Shown here in pieces: positions 4,810 through 6,128 of a stretch of 6,128 nucleotides of DNA. The DNA lies in NCBI GenBank assembly GCA_001797905.1, contig MGQS01000036.1:1-6128 (forward strand), read 5' to 3'. A program made the position numbers and the translations under genes. This DNA is from Deltaproteobacteria bacterium RBG_16_54_11 (GTDB lineage Bacteria > Desulfobacterota > B13-G15 > RBG-16-54-18). The notes below the pieces were generated by a model. It had not been told where the DNA came from and made no database searches. It saw nothing but the letters and a program-made list of their open reading frames with translations. Numbering within the stretch: position 1 is the first letter of the stretch; each line of letters starts with the position of its first letter.

Positions 4810-5091
4810 CTACTCCTTCTCCTTCAAGTATGCCAGATATTCCGCCATGCTCTTGAAATGATGGGGTTTTTTCTCACCCTCCTCATCGTGAGGTATGGGG
4901 AGGGGTTTTTCGTCCTTTACTGCTCCCCGCACGGCGCGCACGCCTAGTTTTCCCGCCCCTTTGGGGGCGTCCTTGGCGATCCTTCTTTGTCTTCCCATTG
5001 CCTCCGCTCGAATGTTCTCCTGACAAACCTCGCAGATATCGCCCCGCCCTTCTTCCATCGGCCTCCCGCACACACGGCACTTTGTCGACAT
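4810..5091 (-). CDS. Small zinc-ribbon protein of unknown function
   Basis: The 93-residue protein begins with a four-cysteine zinc ribbon, Cys5-x2-Cys8-x11-Cys20-x2-Cys23 (CRVCG ... CEVCQ), followed by a basic helix ENIRAEAMGRQRRIAKDA. Its middle is charged and probably flexible, and it ends with HHFKSMAEYLAYLKEKE, likely an amphipathic helix. Zinc ribbons of this size often bind nucleic acid or a protein partner; nothing here chooses between these. ATG 5091 has AGGAGG 5 nt upstream, supporting the gene and its start. It is convergent with the acetyltransferase gene (3-bp gap). Conserved short proteins of this kind occur in Deltaproteobacteria, as far as the pattern can be recognised, but no named family is assigned. 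Confidence 0.8.
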   Translation of the reverse strand: MSTKCRVCGRPMEEGRGDICEVCQENIRAEAMGRQRRIAKDAPKGAGKLGVRAVRGAVKDEKPLPIPHDEEGEKKPHHFKSMAEYLAYLKEKE

Positions 5092-5117
5092 CTCCGCCTC
5101 CTGCTCGCAGTAAAATG

Positions 5118-5145
5118 TGCCCCGCTCGTTTTTTCCTGCGGGGCA
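5118..5145. repeat. Hairpin with 8-bp stem
   Basis: TGCCCCGC (5118-5125) and GCGGGGCA (5138-5145) form a perfect 8-bp stem around a 12-nt T-rich loop. It lies about 27 bp upstream of the zinc-ribbon start, in its probable leader. On the minus strand only a short ATTTTA follows, so a terminator role is weak. Confidence 0.5.
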
Positions 5146-5156
5146 TTGACAACCCT

Positions 5157-5191
5157 GGATTCCAAGGGGATGTCATACCCCCTTGGAATCC
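5157..5191. repeat. Perfect 13-bp inverted repeat
   Basis: GGATTCCAAGGGG (5157-5169) and CCCCTTGGAATCC (5179-5191) form a perfect 13-bp stem with a 9-nt loop, extendable by three more pairs with one bulge. The stem start CTGGATTCC resembles dispersed palindromic repeats common in proteobacterial intergenic regions. No T-run follows on either strand. Confidence 0.6.
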
Positions 5192-5413
5192 CAGTATAAG
5201 GTTCCCCGCAGCAGACCCGCAGGGCAAAAGCTACGTCATTACATGTTAGTGCGCCCTGTCCCCTCCCGGATCGAGTTTGCGCATGAGCGAGGGGTTATCA
5301 AAACACTACTATTTCCTTCCGCAGCCTGGCGACGCCTACAGCGCAGTTTGCCTCTCTGCGTTCGAGGACCCTGTCAAGACCCGCGTTCCGACGCCAGTTT
5401 TCACCGTTGGTGG

Positions 5414-6103
5414 TTATCCCTTTTTGCCACGGCCGATCTTGACCGCCCCTTCGATAGCCATGGTGAATTCCCGAGCAATGGAGAAGGTTGCTATGGCAGC
5501 TATCACCACAGCCACGACAAACGCAGCCAGCATGGTGACGACCGCCATCTTGGTCCGGGCCGCTGCCTCCTCCATATCCTTTAAAGCCTTCGCACGCAAC
5601 GATCTGACCAGCTCGATGAGGTGCTCGCCGGCCATGCGGCCCTTACCCTTCAGGCTCGCATCCGCAGCATCTCGGCCCTGAGCCTTGTAGACCGGCTGGG
5701 CCTGTTCCCAGGCTTTGAGAAAGACAGCATATTCCTTCTTGAAGTTATCATAAAACTTTTTCTGTTCGTCAGTTACATCCGGCCCTGCGAGGATCGGCTC
5801 GAGCATGGGCTGCCACATGGTCTCCAGCCGGTTCTTTTTATAGTTGAATCTCTCGATCTCCTTGTAGAAGATCTCCCGATCCTTGCCGCGCAAGAGTATA
5901 TTTTTCGTCGCCCATACCATCTCGTCAAAATTGGCCCGGATGCCGAAGGCAGCCAGCGCTGCGGTCATCTCGTGCTCTGATACGTCCCTAAAGGCAGCTG
6001 CAGACCTATTCAGCTGGAAAAGGGCAAAACTCCCCGCTAAAATCATTACCACCACAACCACGCCGAAAGCCAAGCCCAGTTTCCTCCCGATGTTTAGTTT
6101 CAT
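5414..6103 (-). CDS. Chemoreceptor-type membrane sensor lacking HAMP and signalling domains
   Basis: The 229-residue protein has the N-terminal half of a methyl-accepting chemotaxis protein. A basic start MKLNIGRKLG leads into membrane helix 1 (about 10-30). A roughly 155-residue helical periplasmic region follows, of the four-helix-bundle MCP type, with the characteristic MVWATKNILLRGKDREIF. Membrane helix 2 is at about 187-209, followed by AREFTMAIEGAVKIGRG, the typical run-in to a HAMP domain. TAA comes 20 residues after helix 2, so the HAMP domain (about 50 residues) and the cytoplasmic methylated/CheA-contacting domain are absent. ATG 6103 has AAGGAGGA 7 nt upstream, so it is probably translated. 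It may be a remnant of a truncated receptor or a stand-alone sensor that pairs with another receptor. Downstream sequence in other frames does not supply the missing domains. Confidence 0.8.
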   Translation of the reverse strand: MKLNIGRKLGLAFGVVVVVMILAGSFALFQLNRSAAAFRDVSEHEMTAALAAFGIRANFDEMVWATKNILLRGKDREIFYKEIERFNYKKNRLETMWQPMLEPILAGPDVTDEQKKFYDNFKKEYAVFLKAWEQAQPVYKAQGRDAADASLKGKGRMAGEHLIELVRSLRAKALKDMEEAAARTKMAVVTMLAAFVVAVVIAAIATFSIAREFTMAIEGAVKIGRGKKG

Positions 6104-6128
6104 TATGCGCTCCTCCTTTTTTGATCTT

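Larger units (their letters stand above)
5092..5413. other. Non-coding stretch with hairpins and an unexplained structured block
   Basis: No gene is supported in these 322 bp. The left third holds the zinc-ribbon gene's Shine-Dalgarno site and two strong hairpins. The rest (about 5200-5413) is GC-rich with several local pairings: on the minus strand CGCAG/CTGCG around a 9-nt loop (5353-5371) and CCCCTC/GAGGGG closing a 23-nt interior. It has neither tRNA nor rRNA signatures that could be recognised. The minus-strand frame after the sensor stop stays open for about 42 codons but does not resemble a HAMP or signalling domain. Confidence 0.5.

Noticed and set aside
5200..5300. tRNA gene
   Set aside because: A GATCC-containing stretch hints at a T-arm, but no acceptor stem, anticodon arm or complete cloverleaf can be drawn.
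5414..5430. Frameshift at the AAAAAGGG run as the cause of the short chemoreceptor
   Set aside because: Neither other frame downstream encodes a HAMP or methyl-accepting domain; one stops at once and the other gives 42 unrelated codons.
5183..5681. Plus-strand open frames of about 133 codons opposite the sensor gene
   Set aside because: They cover non-coding DNA and the antisense of the chemoreceptor-type gene, with no protein features.

Overview
The window looks like a piece of a Deltaproteobacteria/Desulfobacterota-type chromosome. This is inferred from the style of the GroEL, GroES and S20 proteins, a DksA-like regulator, a small CxxC zinc-ribbon protein, a chemoreceptor-type sensor and abundant palindromic intergenic repeats; genus and species cannot be named. 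Most genes are on the minus strand. Only a methyltransferase fragment at the left edge and an acetyltransferase near the middle are on the plus strand.

Layout, left to right: (1) the 3' end of an O6-alkylguanine-DNA alkyltransferase gene (2-253, +), whose IPCHR active site is visible; (2) a minus-strand terminator (297-323) and rpsT for ribosomal protein S20 (423-695), which starts at TTG; (3) a 397-bp intergenic stretch (696-1092) holding the rpsT Shine-Dalgarno site, an 84-bp MITE-like inverted repeat, a probable rpsT promoter, a second GC-rich palindromic element and the groEL terminator; (4) groES-groEL (3046 down to 1093), with a strong sigma70-like promoter and no CIRCE element; (5) a DksA/TraR-family zinc-finger gene overlapped at its start by a TPR-like hypothetical gene that may contain a frameshift; (6) a 371-bp spacer (3977-4347) with a probable promoter for that pair; (7) a GNAT acetyltransferase (4348-4806, +), convergent with a four-cysteine zinc-ribbon protein (4810-5091, -); (8) a 322-bp non-coding stretch with two strong hairpins and an unexplained structured-looking block; (9) a chemoreceptor-like membrane sensor that stops about 20 residues after its second membrane helix.

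The genes are mainly housekeeping: translation (S20), protein folding (GroES/GroEL), transcription control (DksA-like) and DNA repair (Ogt). No defence island, prophage, CRISPR array or clearly new multigene system is visible. The points most worth a second look are regulatory or mobile-element related: the repeat inside the rpsT leader, a groES leader segment that could pair either locally or with the groES Shine-Dalgarno site, a slippery heptamer at an apparent frame change in the TPR-like gene, and the sensor-only chemoreceptor next to a possible remnant element.
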